Shown here: one piece after another, positions 46,248 to 55,235 of the stretch
How the letters are laid out: every line of letters begins with the position of its first letter
Position numbering within the stretch: position 1 is the first letter of the stretch
Program-made: the position numbers and the translations under genes
Assembly: GCA_017934045.1 (NCBI GenBank)
Contig: JAGBKK010000024.1
Location: 183,331 to 247,330, forward strand
Origin: Neisseriaceae bacterium
Lineage (GTDB): Bacteria; Pseudomonadota; Gammaproteobacteria; Burkholderiales; Neisseriaceae
Reading direction: 5' to 3'
Length of the DNA stretch: 64,000 nucleotides
Notes under the pieces: model-generated
What the model was told of the DNA's origin: nothing
What the model saw: the letters and a program-made list of their open reading frames with translations, nothing else
Database searches by the model: none

Positions 46248-48327
46248 CGGGTTTCTCCATAACAAGCGGCAGGGTAATTTTGACCAATGCCGTATTGTCG
46301 TCATTACCTGCCCAAACTGTTCCTTGATGTTCGTCTATAATTTTTTTCACCACAGCCAAGCCTAAACCTGTGCCTGTGGGTTTATCGGTGATATAAGGTT
46401 CAAAAATTTGGTGCAACATATTGGCAGGAAAGGTTTTTCCGTTGTTGCGTACCATTAACACGACTGTGTTATCGTGTTTGTTAATGGTTACCCAAATTTG
46501 TGGATTGTTACTCGCAATAGCGGCTTCTGCCGCATTTTTTAATAGATTATGCAGAACCTGACGCATCGCAGTATTGTCTGCCAAGATGTACAAGGGTTCT
46601 GGATACCGCTTTATGTTTAAGCAGTATTCTTTTGAATGCTCGTATAATACCAAAATTTCATCAACAATTTGCATAAAATTTTGTTTTTCTAATTTCAGGC
46701 TGCCTGAACGAGCGTAATTTCTAAAACCCTCTACCAATTCTTGCAAAGCATCAACTTGATGAATAATGGTGTTGGTCGAACGATTAAGCATATTTGCGTC
46801 TGTTTCGTCTAATTTTTCGGTGAGTTTCATCGCCAAGCGTTCAGCCGACAAACGAATGGGGGTGAGCGGATTTTTGATTTCGTGTGCCAAGCGGCGTGCT
46901 ACTTCGCCCCAAGCGGCTTCTTTTTGGGCAGACGCTAATGCGGTTACATCGTCAAACACCAACAGAATATCTTGTTTATTCGGCAATAGAACAGCTCTAC
47001 CCATTAAAATGCGTGTGGCGTTTTGGGTGTGATATTCAATTTCTACGGCGTTTTCTTGCTCTAAATTTTTAATCAGGGCGTGAATAAAATCGGCGATTTC
47101 TTTATTGTGCCATTGTTCGGCAGATACGCCCACCAAGTCTTGTAAGGGGTAATCCAAAATGTGGCACGCACCGTCATTAAAGGTTTTCAGGCTGCCTGCT
47201 TCGTCCAAAGTCATCACCCCTGTGGATAAGGTGGATAGCACCAATTCCAAATGACGGCGAGCGTTTTCTTGTTGAATGTGCATTTTTTCGGTGGTGATTT
47301 GTGCGTTTTGCAACTGGGTAACCATACGGTTAAATCGGGCAGACAAAATGCCCAATTCGTCTTCACGATAAACGGCGGCACGGCGTGTAAAATCGCCCTG
47401 TGCCACGGCGTTGGTGGCTTGTGCCAAAGACGCTAACGGTGCAATAAATTTGCGTGCAAAATACACCGCACTCAATAAAGACAACACCATCACCAACAGC
47501 GTAGTCATCACCAGCGTGATGATAAAAAAAGTTTGCAAACCGTTTTTACGATAAGTCGCTGCCGCATAATTGGCGCGTGCGTTTTCAATATACAAAATAT
47601 TTTGGGCAATATCGGTCGGTACAGGCTGCCTGAACAATAACCACGCTTGATGATCGTTATTTTCATACAACAGCCACACTTGCACCAACATTTGATTGCC
47701 AATGTTAATGGTGTTGCTTAACGGTTGGTTTAAGGTGGGAAACTCGCTGTTATCAGGCAAATGGGCTTCGGTATTTGACCAGCCACCATACGCCAAAGGT
47801 GTGTGGTCGTCATATCGAAAAGCAATCACCTGAAAAAATGCCTGTTGCTGATAGCGGCGAATAAATTGATCTATGCTTTCGCCTTGTTGTGTGGCAGTGT
47901 TTAATTCCTGCATCATACCTTGTGCGTCTTGTAAAGTTTGTTGCTGTAAATCATCAAGCAAGCGTTTGGATAAATCCACACTGCGGTTTAAGGATTGGGT
48001 GATTTCATCGCTAAACCACGAATCGATATTGGTTTTAATAAAATAAGACGACACCAGAAAAATCACCAAAGACGGCACAAACACAATGCCCACAGACACG
48101 CGTACCAAGCGTTGCGTGAGTTTTGCCCCCAAAACTTGGGCTTTGGCATCTTTTTTTAGTCGCCAAATTTGGCGTACCAAAGAAAACAGCAACGATAACG
48201 CAATGACAAACGACACCGCAGACACGGTTTTGAATTGTGGCGACAAAGTGTCGGCATACGAAGAAATCGACAGCAAATACAAGGCGATAATCGTCAAGAT
48301 TGTGCTGATAATCAAAAACCGCCCCAT
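46237..48327 (-). CDS. ntrY: NtrY-type sensor histidine kinase
   Basis: This 696-residue membrane kinase has N-terminal transmembrane helices (residues about 4-22, 36-55, 79-100), a periplasmic loop, another helix near 270-300, a HAMP domain, a PAS domain (LVLSTLSTGVMTLDEAG), and the HisKA/HATPase pair. The phospho-acceptor is His482 in ARRLAHEIKNPLTPIRLSAERL; NLLKNAAEAA and GTGLGLAVVKKI are the N and G boxes. The ATG at 48327 with GGGAG upstream is chosen. It forms a pair with ntrX. Uptake sequences encode EAGSLKTF, SGSLKLE and FRQPVPT. Confidence 0.92.
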   Translation of the reverse strand: MGRFLIISTILTIIALYLLSISSYADTLSPQFKTVSAVSFVIALSLLFSLVRQIWRLKKDAKAQVLGAKLTQRLVRVSVGIVFVPSLVIFLVSSYFIKTNIDSWFSDEITQSLNRSVDLSKRLLDDLQQQTLQDAQGMMQELNTATQQGESIDQFIRRYQQQAFFQVIAFRYDDHTPLAYGGWSNTEAHLPDNSEFPTLNQPLSNTINIGNQMLVQVWLLYENNDHQAWLLFRQPVPTDIAQNILYIENARANYAAATYRKNGLQTFFIITLVMTTLLVMVLSLLSAVYFARKFIAPLASLAQATNAVAQGDFTRRAAVYREDELGILSARFNRMVTQLQNAQITTEKMHIQQENARRHLELVLSTLSTGVMTLDEAGSLKTFNDGACHILDYPLQDLVGVSAEQWHNKEIADFIHALIKNLEQENAVEIEYHTQNATRILMGRAVLLPNKQDILLVFDDVTALASAQKEAAWGEVARRLAHEIKNPLTPIRLSAERLAMKLTEKLDETDANMLNRSTNTIIHQVDALQELVEGFRNYARSGSLKLEKQNFMQIVDEILVLYEHSKEYCLNIKRYPEPLYILADNTAMRQVLHNLLKNAAEAAIASNNPQIWVTINKHDNTVVLMVRNNGKTFPANMLHQIFEPYITDKPTGTGLGLAVVKKIIDEHQGTVWAGNDDNTALVKITLPLVMEKPDEK

Positions 48328-48331
48328 TGCC

Positions 48332-48916
48332 CTACTCTCCCACAATATTCAGTCGCACCCAACCGCTGTCTAAATTCCAGCGTTTGGATTTGTCGGCGGC
48401 ATTGACTTGATAAGGTTTGGGCAAGCGTTGTTCGTTTAATGCTAATTGGACGCTGATTTGAATATCACTTGATGAATAATCTTTCAGGCTGCCTTGATGA
48501 AGAATTTCCCAATTTGCCGTTGCCCCCAAGGCTTTGAGTGCGGTTTCCAAGGTGGGATATTCGGTATAAAACGAACCAATCGCCACACGATAACGGTTGG
48601 TTACAGGGTGATACGATAATTTATACGAAATCACATTTTCATCGCTAAACAGATGACTAAACCGCAATTTATACGCCACACGCGTGGGGCGATTGAGTTG
48701 ATACGATAAATCAAATTGCAAGGGAATGCCTTGTTTTAACAGCTCTTGCAAGGGTTTGGGCAACTCTAAATAAAAACGCGTTCCCACCAGCACCGTGCCA
48801 TTGGGCATTTTAATGCCGTCTGTTCGGGTCGCACGCACACCGTCTGCCATTGCTGGAAAACATATCAGCAATAGGCATAACGCAAGAAAATGTTTAATTT
48901 TTTTGCAACAGTGCAT
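48332..48916 (-). CDS. DUF4390 exported protein upstream of ntrY
   Basis: This 194-residue protein has a signal peptide (about residues 1-24, ending PAMADG) and one beta-rich domain fitting DUF4390, which is found next to ntrY in beta-proteobacteria. Typical stretches: LVGTRFYLELPKPLQELLKQGIPLQFDLSYQL, YRVAIGSFYTEYPTLETALKALG and WNLDSGW. Function is unknown; a periplasmic partner of NtrY is suggested by conserved position. The start at 48916 lies inside the end of rsmB. An uptake sequence encodes the HQGSLKD stretch. Confidence 0.8.
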   Translation of the reverse strand: MHCCKKIKHFLALCLLLICFPAMADGVRATRTDGIKMPNGTVLVGTRFYLELPKPLQELLKQGIPLQFDLSYQLNRPTRVAYKLRFSHLFSDENVISYKLSYHPVTNRYRVAIGSFYTEYPTLETALKALGATANWEILHQGSLKDYSSSDIQISVQLALNEQRLPKPYQVNAADKSKRWNLDSGWVRLNIVGE

Positions 48917-50126
48917 AATAAAATCCGTCTCGCATTTCATTCGGTAATAATTGTTCTTCTAAAACACAGCGTGCGTCTTGATGGCGTTGTAAAAATTGCT
49001 GCACTTGGTTTTGATTTTCTTCACGAAAAATCGAACAAGTGGCAAACAGCATTCGTCCGTTTTGTTTCAGGCAGCCCCACAGTTTATCCAATAAAACCAC
49101 TTGCTGTTGGGCGGTTTTTTGTGCGTCTTTTGGACGGCGTAACCATTTTATATCAGGATTACGGCGAATCGTGCCGCTTGCCGTGCAAGGCACATCAGCC
49201 AAAATCGCGTCAAAGGGTTCGCCGTCATACCATTTATCTAAATCTGCCGCATTTGCCACTTTACAGGCTGCCTGAAAGTTTAACCGTTGTAAATTATCTT
49301 GGACTTTTTGCAAACGATTGGCATCAATATCCACAGCGGTTAAATCGCAATCGGCGGTTTCTAAAATATGTCCTGTTTTGCCGCCAGGGGCGGCACACGC
49401 GTCTAAAATTTTCTCACCGTGTTTCGGTTGCAAAATTTCTACCGCACGCATTGCTCCTAAATCCTGCACAGAAACATAGCCGTCCGCAAAATGCGGAATT
49501 TGTGATACTTTAACAGGATTTTGCAATAAAACGGCAATATCACTCAAAAAAGTGTGTGCTATGTTGTTTTTTTGTAAAATTTCTCCATAATTTTGCTGAT
49601 TTGTTTTGCGTTTGTTTAATCGTAAAGTCAAAGGTGGGTGTTGTAAGGCTGCCTGAATCATCGTTTGAGCGTCATCAGGATAATCTTGATTCAGCCGTTT
49701 GACCCACCAATCAGGCAAATTGGGATTGTTTTTCACTTTTGCGAACAGTGCGTCTTTTTCACGCAAAAACCGCCGCAACAGAGCATTCGCAAGATTTTTG
49801 AACTTACCGTGATGAATTTTGCCAGACAACGCCACACATTCATTGACCACTGCATAAAACGGCGTTTGCGTGTAGGCTAATTGATACAAAGCCACACGCA
49901 ACAGTGCGTCAATCGTTTTATCCGACAAAGGTTTATTGAGTAATAAAGACAACAACGCTTTCAGGCTGCCTGAAAAGCGTTGCACGCCATACGATATATC
50001 CACAAAAGCGGCATGTTCGCTGGTGTCTAAATGTTTGCCACACAACAAGGCTTCACGCAAATTTATGCCTTGTTCGACTGTCATCAAACACTGTACCGCC
50101 GCTTTTTGAATATCACGCAAAGCCAA
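48894..50126 (-). CDS. rsmB: 16S rRNA m5C967 methyltransferase
   Basis: RsmB methylates C967 of 16S rRNA using SAM. The N-terminal NusB-like domain (about 1-135) is followed by the RNA-methyltransferase core: SVQDLGAM, DACAAPGGKTGHILE (SAM site), DVPCTASGTIRRNPDIKWLR with one catalytic Cys, and LFATCSIF with the second. Length 410 is normal. Uptake sequences encode FSGSLKAL and NFQAACK. It follows fmt by three bases, as is typical. Confidence 0.94.
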   Translation of the reverse strand: MALRDIQKAAVQCLMTVEQGINLREALLCGKHLDTSEHAAFVDISYGVQRFSGSLKALLSLLLNKPLSDKTIDALLRVALYQLAYTQTPFYAVVNECVALSGKIHHGKFKNLANALLRRFLREKDALFAKVKNNPNLPDWWVKRLNQDYPDDAQTMIQAALQHPPLTLRLNKRKTNQQNYGEILQKNNIAHTFLSDIAVLLQNPVKVSQIPHFADGYVSVQDLGAMRAVEILQPKHGEKILDACAAPGGKTGHILETADCDLTAVDIDANRLQKVQDNLQRLNFQAACKVANAADLDKWYDGEPFDAILADVPCTASGTIRRNPDIKWLRRPKDAQKTAQQQVVLLDKLWGCLKQNGRMLFATCSIFREENQNQVQQFLQRHQDARCVLEEQLLPNEMRDGFYYALLQKN

Positions 50127-50129
50127 AAC

Positions 50130-51056
50130 TTACTCCCCAAAACGACTGCCCACCGCAATCGGCGAGCCATTGAGAAATTCTGCCACCGTCATTTTGCGAC
50201 TGCCTGCGGTTTGCAATTCGTGAATTTGAATGATTTTGCCATCGCCTGTGGCAACTTCAATCGCATTTTTATCCACAGATACAATCGTGCCAGCAGGTTT
50301 TTCGGTGTTTTCATCTTTCAGGCTGCCTGAAAATATTTTCAACACGCCGCCTTGATACAGCGTTTTTGCCACAGGAAATGGATTAAACGCCCGAATTTGA
50401 CGGTCAATGTGTTGTGCGGATTGTTTCCAGTCGATAAATGCTTCGTCTTTACCGATTTTTTTGGCGTACGAAATGCCGCCTGTGGGTTGCGGTTGTCGTT
50501 TCACATTCGGTAACTGTTGTAAAACCGCAACAATATCTTTGGCACCCTGAAACATTAGTTTGTCGTGCAAAGTCGCCGCGGTGTCGGTATCATCAATCGC
50601 AATCACCGAGCGGTGTAGAACATCGCCTGTATCCAGCCCTTCGTCCATTTGCATAATACAAATGCCTGTTTCTTTATCGCCTGCTTCAATCGCTCGCTGA
50701 ATGGGAGCAGCCCCACGCCAGCGTGGCAAAAGAGACGCGTGAATATTCAGGCAGCCCATTTTGGGCATAGCCAACACCGCTTTGGGCAACAACAAACCAT
50801 ACGCCGCCACCACCATCACATCAGCGTGGTAACTGGATAAGGCAGCCTGAATATCGCTGTGTTTCAGCGTTTCAGGCTGCCTAATCGGCAAATTTAACTT
50901 TAACGCCGTTTCCTTGACCGCAGACGGTTTCAAACGCATACCACGCCCTGCGGGGCGGTCAGGTTGCGTTAGCACACACACCACTTCGTGTTCTGCGGCA
51001 ATGGCTTTTAAGGCAGTTGCCGCAAACAGCGGCGTACCTGCGAAAATGAGTTTCAT
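50130..51056 (-). CDS. fmt: Methionyl-tRNA formyltransferase
   Basis: Fmt formylates initiator Met-tRNA. The N-terminal domain has LIFAGTPLFAATAL, TQPDRPAGRG, the catalytic NIHASLLPRWRGAAPIQRAI and MQMDEGLDTGDV; the C-terminal OB-like domain follows. Length 308 is normal. Uptake sequences are read as RQPETL and FSGSLKDE. Its ATG directly abuts the def stop codon. Confidence 0.95.
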   Translation of the reverse strand: MKLIFAGTPLFAATALKAIAAEHEVVCVLTQPDRPAGRGMRLKPSAVKETALKLNLPIRQPETLKHSDIQAALSSYHADVMVVAAYGLLLPKAVLAMPKMGCLNIHASLLPRWRGAAPIQRAIEAGDKETGICIMQMDEGLDTGDVLHRSVIAIDDTDTAATLHDKLMFQGAKDIVAVLQQLPNVKRQPQPTGGISYAKKIGKDEAFIDWKQSAQHIDRQIRAFNPFPVAKTLYQGGVLKIFSGSLKDENTEKPAGTIVSVDKNAIEVATGDGKIIQIHELQTAGSRKMTVAEFLNGSPIAVGSRFGE

Positions 51057-51563
51057 TTAATCTTCCTGTTCTCGTGCTAATTTTTTCATTTTAGCCACAA
51101 TACGATTTTGTTTCAGGCGTGATAAATATTCCACAAACACCTTGCCTTGCAAATGATCTAATTCATGTTGAATACACACCGCCAACAGACCGTCTGCATT
51201 CAGTGTAAAAGGCTTGCCGTTTTCGTCTAATGCTTCCACCGTAATTTCGGCGGCTCGTTTGACCTTATCAAACACACCAGGTACGGACAAACAGCCCTCT
51301 TCATACACCTGCTCGCCTTGTTTATCCGTAATTTTGGCGTTAATAAACACGCGTAATTCATTGCGTTCTTCAGATAAATCCATCACCACAATTTGCTGAT
51401 GAATATTCACCTGCGTGGCTGCCAAACCAATGCCTTTGCTTGCATACATGGTGTCGCGCATATCTGCTATAATTTGGCGAATGTTGTCATTGACTTCTGC
51501 CACAGGCTTTGCGACCGTGTGTAGTCGTGGGTCTGGGTACTTTAAAATGTTGAGTATTGCCAT
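51057..51563 (-). CDS. def: Peptide deformylase
   Basis: Def removes the N-formyl group from nascent proteins. All three motifs are present: GIGLAATQV (motif 1), EEGCLSVPG (motif 2, metal Cys) and [12 protein letters not shown] (motif 3, HExxH metal site). Length 168 is normal. First gene of def-fmt-rsmB-DUF4390-ntrY-ntrX, divergent from the LysM gene. Confidence 0.96.
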   Translation of the reverse strand: MAILNILKYPDPRLHTVAKPVAEVNDNIRQIIADMRDTMYASKGIGLAATQVNIHQQIVVMDLSEERNELRVFINAKITDKQGEQVYEEGCLSVPGVFDKVKRAAEITVEALDENGKPFTLNADGLLAVCIQHELDHLQGKVFVEYLSRLKQNRIVAKMKKLAREQED

Positions 51564-51725
51564 AAAAAATTGTCCTTTTTTGGTCTCTTTATTGGTAAAA
51601 AATTAACACAATTTGCCCATAAATGAAAAAAAATGTTTAATTTAGTGGTAATATTTCCACAATGTAGTATATGATTACAGCGTAATCTATGACACCTTAT
51701 AAAATCCAGTAAAGGGAATCATCAT

Positions 51726-52949
51726 ATGAAAAAACCCATTATAACCTTGCTTTGTGCCATGAGTTTGGCAATTTCTGCACCTGCGTTGGCATTGACCGTC
51801 AAAAAAGGTGCTCCTGAACGCTACACAGTGAAAAAAGGCGACACACTGTGGGGCATTTCTGGTATGTATCTTAACCAACCTGGTCAATGGCCAGAGTTGT
51901 GGGGTATGAACAAATCACAAATCAAAAACCCACATTTGATTTATCCAGGTCAAGTTTTGGTTCTGACTTATGACGCACAAGGTCGTCCGCGTTTGGGCAT
52001 TGAAGGTGCCAACACCGCAGGCGGTCGTGGTCAAACCATTAAACTAAAACCCACTGCACACGATGTATCAGGCGGTTACAGCATTGAAACCTTGCCTATG
52101 GGTATGATTCGTAGTTTCATGGAACACCCCAATGTCATTCCAGTTGAAGAAACCAACGCCGCTCCGCAATTAGTCGCAGGTCCTGACAAACGCTTGTTGT
52201 ATTCAGTAGGCGACCGTGTTTATGCGGATAAAGCAGGCGAATCAGGTCGTTACTTAACCTACCGCGTTACTGGTCCTGTGATTGACCCTGACACCAAAGA
52301 AGTTTTAGGTCAAGAAGTGGTGTATAGCGGTGAAGTGGCAACGCTGATGTCGCGTAATGGCGGTCCCAAAGTACAACAAACAGCCTTGGAAGCCGAAAAA
52401 TTAGGTGAAGGCGAACGCTATCATCAAGTCAATGGCTTAATGAAAGCTCCTGCCACCGTGGCAAAACCCTTTGAAATCACCAAAATTATTTCTGAAATCA
52501 ATCAAGGCGACCGTTTGAAATACATTCCTATGGGTAGCCACGATCGTTTCAACTTTGCACCACACAATCCACAAGTAGAAGTGAAAGCTCGTGTGATTCG
52601 TGTATTCAATGGCGTAAGTGAAGCAGGTTCTAATCAAACCGTTATCTTAAACCGTGGCGAACGCGATGGTTTAGACCGCGGTGCGATTGTGAGCGTATAT
52701 AAAAACCACAAAGCGGTGAAACGCAATGAAGGCGGCAAAACCAAATATGTGGTGATTCCTGCGGAAGAAATTGCACAAGCTATGGTTTATCGTACCAGCG
52801 AACGCTTGTCATACGCTATCTTGTTGAACGCCATCAGTGAAGCTTCTATTGGCGACTTGGCAGGTAATCCTGGTCAAGACTTGGAAGACTTAAACTTCCC
52901 ACCTGAAAGCGTCAATAACCCAGGTGCAGGTGCAATTTACAAACACTAA
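51726..52949 (+). CDS. LysM-domain exported protein
   Basis: The 407-residue product has a signal peptide (about residues 1-22, PALA) and an N-terminal LysM domain (about 33-79: YTVKKGDTLWGISGMYLNQPGQWPELW as a patchy match, then NPHLIYPGQVL) that should bind peptidoglycan. The remaining 320 residues are a beta-rich region conserved in beta-proteobacterial proteins encoded between def and dprA. AAAGGG precedes the ATG. A strong terminator follows. Precise function unknown; likely cell-envelope. Confidence 0.85.
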   Translation: MKKPIITLLCAMSLAISAPALALTVKKGAPERYTVKKGDTLWGISGMYLNQPGQWPELWGMNKSQIKNPHLIYPGQVLVLTYDAQGRPRLGIEGANTAGGRGQTIKLKPTAHDVSGGYSIETLPMGMIRSFMEHPNVIPVEETNAAPQLVAGPDKRLLYSVGDRVYADKAGESGRYLTYRVTGPVIDPDTKEVLGQEVVYSGEVATLMSRNGGPKVQQTALEAEKLGEGERYHQVNGLMKAPATVAKPFEITKIISEINQGDRLKYIPMGSHDRFNFAPHNPQVEVKARVIRVFNGVSEAGSNQTVILNRGERDGLDRGAIVSVYKNHKAVKRNEGGKTKYVVIPAEEIAQAMVYRTSERLSYAILLNAISEASIGDLAGNPGQDLEDLNFPPESVNNPGAGAIYKH

Positions 52950-52965
52950 TTGCGTGTTTGCAGTC

Positions 52966-52998
52966 AAAAGGCGTGTGCTGGGGGCATACGCCTTTTTT
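52966..52998 (+). terminator. Terminator of the LysM gene
   Basis: AAAAGGCGTGTGC pairs with GCATACGCCTTTT (one G-T/A-C variation) around TGGGG, followed by T residues. It isolates dprA from the LysM gene. Confidence 0.85.
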
Positions 52999-53023
52999 GT
53001 AGGCTATGTGTTCAACCCACCTT

Positions 53024-53129
53024 TATAGTCGATTCATAGCAAAATCCTGCGGCGTTACTTCGCCTTGCCGTATTATTTATACTGTCGTAGGCTCGTTGCC
53101 TTGCATGCTTTTGCTCTGAATCGACTATA
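53024..53129 (+). repeat. Correia-like element, full 106-bp copy, immediately 5' of dprA
   Basis: Ends TATAGTCGATTCATAGCAAA and GAATCGACTATA are near-perfect inverted repeats. The interior GGCGTTACTTCGCCTTGCCG, then TATTATTTATACTGTC, GGCT and GCCTTG match the layout of the roughly 106-bp Neisseria Correia element, whose ends are TATAGTGGATTAA. The right end is 16 bp from the dprA start codon. Confidence 0.85.
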
Positions 53130-53145
53130 CTTGATATGGAAAAAT

Positions 53146-54411
53146 ATGCTGAACCGTGATGATTTATTGAATTATTTAACCGTTGCCCTAACGCCGTATT
53201 TAGGGCCGATTTCGTTTGCGGTATTGATGAAACGCTTAGGCACGATTGACGCGATTTTGCGTGCGTCTGCCGATGAATTAAGCCCTTGTTTGGAGCAAGC
53301 GGATAAAGCATTGCCTTTATTGCTTAATCGAACGGCAGAAAAATCAGCAGAACACGCTTTACAATGGTTAGAAAAAGGCGGTAATCGGCATATTTTGACG
53401 CTTATGGACGACAATTATCCGATGAGTTTAGCACAAGGCATGCGACCGCCGCCCGTGTTGTTTCTGCACGGCAATATTGCTCTGTTAGAACAGCCGAAAA
53501 TTGCCATTGTGGGTTCTCGAAAAGCCACACCGCAAGCGTTGCAAATTGCCACACAGTTTGGTGAAGAGTTGTCCAATCAAGGCATCACCGTGGTTTCAGG
53601 TTTTGCAGACGGTATTGACGCTGCCGCTCATCAGGGAGCATTGTTAGGCAAAAGCAGCACGATTGGCGTGCTTGGCACTGGTATTGATATTGTCTATCCT
53701 GCCAAAAATCAGGATTTGGCGGTTGAAATGTCGCAATCGGGTTTGTTGTTGTCTGAATTTCCTTTGCAAACCACGCCTGTGGCAAAGAATTTTCCCCGCC
53801 GCAACCGCTTAATTGCCGCTTTGGGATTAGGCACGGTGGTGATTGAAGCGGCAGAAAAATCAGGCTCACTCATTACCGCACGGCTGGCAGGAGAATTGGG
53901 ACGCGATGTGATGGCACTACCAGGTTCGATTTTTAATCCACAAGCCGCAGGTTGCCATAAGTTAATTCGCGATGGTGCGGCGTTGGTTACCAGTGTGGCT
54001 GATATTTTGGCTGAATGCGAACACGCCTTGCAATCTTTCAGGCAGCCTGAAAACAGTACGATAGATTTTATCCCATCAGAAAACAAAAAACCGTTCAGGC
54101 AGCCTGAAAACAACACGGTGGATTTATTTCAATCATCACAAAAGATTGAAAACAAGCAACCTGAAAACAAAAACAAAAAGCCTTTCAGGCAGCCTGAAAA
54201 AACAAAAACGCTTGACCTGTCGCCGCAAAAACAGGAAGATACGAACCGCACAATGGTGTTAGACGCAATGGGTTTTGATCCCATACACCCTGATTCCTTG
54301 GCACAACGCTTAAATCTGCACCCTGCGGATTTATATGCTATATTATTAGAATTGGAATTGGACGGTCAAGTCAGCACCACGCGTACAGGACAATACCAAC
54401 GATTAAGATAA
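53146..54411 (+). CDS. dprA: DNA processing protein DprA with uptake-sequence-expanded linker
   Basis: DprA loads RecA on incoming single strands in natural transformation. The 421-residue protein has an N-terminal SAM-like helical domain, the Rossmann core (IVGSRKATPQALQIA, VVSGFADGIDAAAHQGAL, TIGVLGTGIDIVYPAKN, SEFPLQTTPVAKNFPRRNRLIA, EKSGSLITARLA), and a C-terminal winged helix (PIHPDSLAQRLNLHPADLYAILLELELDGQV). Between them, residues about 296-360 form a low-complexity linker holding FRQPEN-type repeats made from uptake sequences. The ATG at 53146 is used; an upstream frame runs through the Correia-like element. Confidence 0.93.
   Translation: MLNRDDLLNYLTVALTPYLGPISFAVLMKRLGTIDAILRASADELSPCLEQADKALPLLLNRTAEKSAEHALQWLEKGGNRHILTLMDDNYPMSLAQGMRPPPVLFLHGNIALLEQPKIAIVGSRKATPQALQIATQFGEELSNQGITVVSGFADGIDAAAHQGALLGKSSTIGVLGTGIDIVYPAKNQDLAVEMSQSGLLLSEFPLQTTPVAKNFPRRNRLIAALGLGTVVIEAAEKSGSLITARLAGELGRDVMALPGSIFNPQAAGCHKLIRDGAALVTSVADILAECEHALQSFRQPENSTIDFIPSENKKPFRQPENNTVDLFQSSQKIENKQPENKNKKPFRQPEKTKTLDLSPQKQEDTNRTMVLDAMGFDPIHPDSLAQRLNLHPADLYAILLELELDGQVSTTRTGQYQRLR
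54036..54199 (+). repeat. Cluster of four uptake-sequence units inside dprA
   Basis: Three intact uptake sequences start at 54036, about 54092 and 54183, all in one orientation and frame, giving FRQPEN (298-303), FRQPEN (317-322) and FRQPEK (347-352). A degenerate unit, AAGCAACCTGAAAAC near 54154, gives KQPEN (337-341). Each is preceded or followed by Lys/Asn-rich codons, suggesting local duplication. Confidence 0.85.
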
Positions 54412-54432
54412 CTGATTGAAAAGCATAAAAAA

Positions 54433-54915
54433 ATGAACGATACCCCAACAACAATGTTTGAAGTTTTTTCAACTTTGTTTAATTATTTTTGTGAAAGCGA
54501 ACAAGTGTCGCATGAATCGATTTTGGCACATTTAATTGCCAACGGACACGAGCCGTGGCAGATTGGCTGTGCCACCACCTGCATTGACGCTTTGTTTAGC
54601 AACAACGCTTTTTTTTCGCAGTCGCACAACCCCACCAACACGGCAGTGCGTGTTTTTTCGCGTGAAGAACAAGCCGTATTGCCTGTGGAAGTGCAAGATT
54701 TTCTGCACGCGGTAACACGCACAGGCGAAATTCAATACGATGAACGAGAACGCATTATCCACGCCCTAATGAACCTGCCCGATGACGAAATCACCGTAGA
54801 AAACGCTAAATTGTTAATGCTGATTCGTTTGAACAATGCGGTGGAAATGTTGTCGTTAGAAACAGGAGAAAAATTATTAAGCGTTTTTGATCGCAAAAAC
54901 AATGTGTTGCATTAA
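54433..54915 (+). CDS. smg: Smg family protein (DUF494)
   Basis: This 160-residue cytoplasmic protein matches the Smg/DUF494 family found next to dprA and topA in proteobacteria: MFEVFSTLFNYFCE, a variable middle, then VRVFSREEQAVLPVEVQDFLHAVTRTGEI as separate segments and EITVENAKLLMLIRL near the end. Function is unknown. It follows dprA by 21 bp and is likely cotranscribed. Confidence 0.9.
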   Translation: MNDTPTTMFEVFSTLFNYFCESEQVSHESILAHLIANGHEPWQIGCATTCIDALFSNNAFFSQSHNPTNTAVRVFSREEQAVLPVEVQDFLHAVTRTGEIQYDERERIIHALMNLPDDEITVENAKLLMLIRLNNAVEMLSLETGEKLLSVFDRKNNVLH

Positions 54916-54991
54916 ATTCTTTGACCCACCATTTGCATACATAAAGGATTTTTCAGGCAGCCTGAAACAATTTGATCAATAAGGGAAAATA

Positions 54992-55164
54992 ATGGAAACA
55001 GAAATCACCGTACCATTAGAAAATATTTTGGCAAAAGCAGATACGCACACAGGGAATGAAAAGAATGAGAAAAAAACGGTGATATTATTATTATTATGGA
55101 AGATGAAACAATAAAATACACACAATCATATATTAAAAAATATATGAAAAAACGCAAAAAATAA
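54992..55164 (+). pseudogene. Possible small gene with a frameshift at an A7 tract
   Basis: An ATG at 54992 follows AAGGGAAA, a good ribosome-binding site, and opens METEITVPLENILAKADTHT. After seven A residues (55070-55076) the frame stops at 55112. Adding one A would continue it as NGDIIIIMEDETIKYTQSY and a Lys-rich end to a TAA at 55164, about 57 residues. It could be a phase-variable or decayed small basic-tailed protein, or chance. The rest of this 455-bp smg-topA spacer holds two uptake sequences and a Correia-like element. Confidence 0.4.
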
Positions 55165-55235
55165 TTTAACTTCATTTCGTTCATTGAACGAAATTTCAGG
55201 CAGCCTGAAACGCAGTTTAACGAACAAAGTGAAGT

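Noticed and set aside
53065..53145. Upstream extension of dprA
   Set aside because: It translates the Correia-like element; homologous DprA starts at the ATG at 53146.
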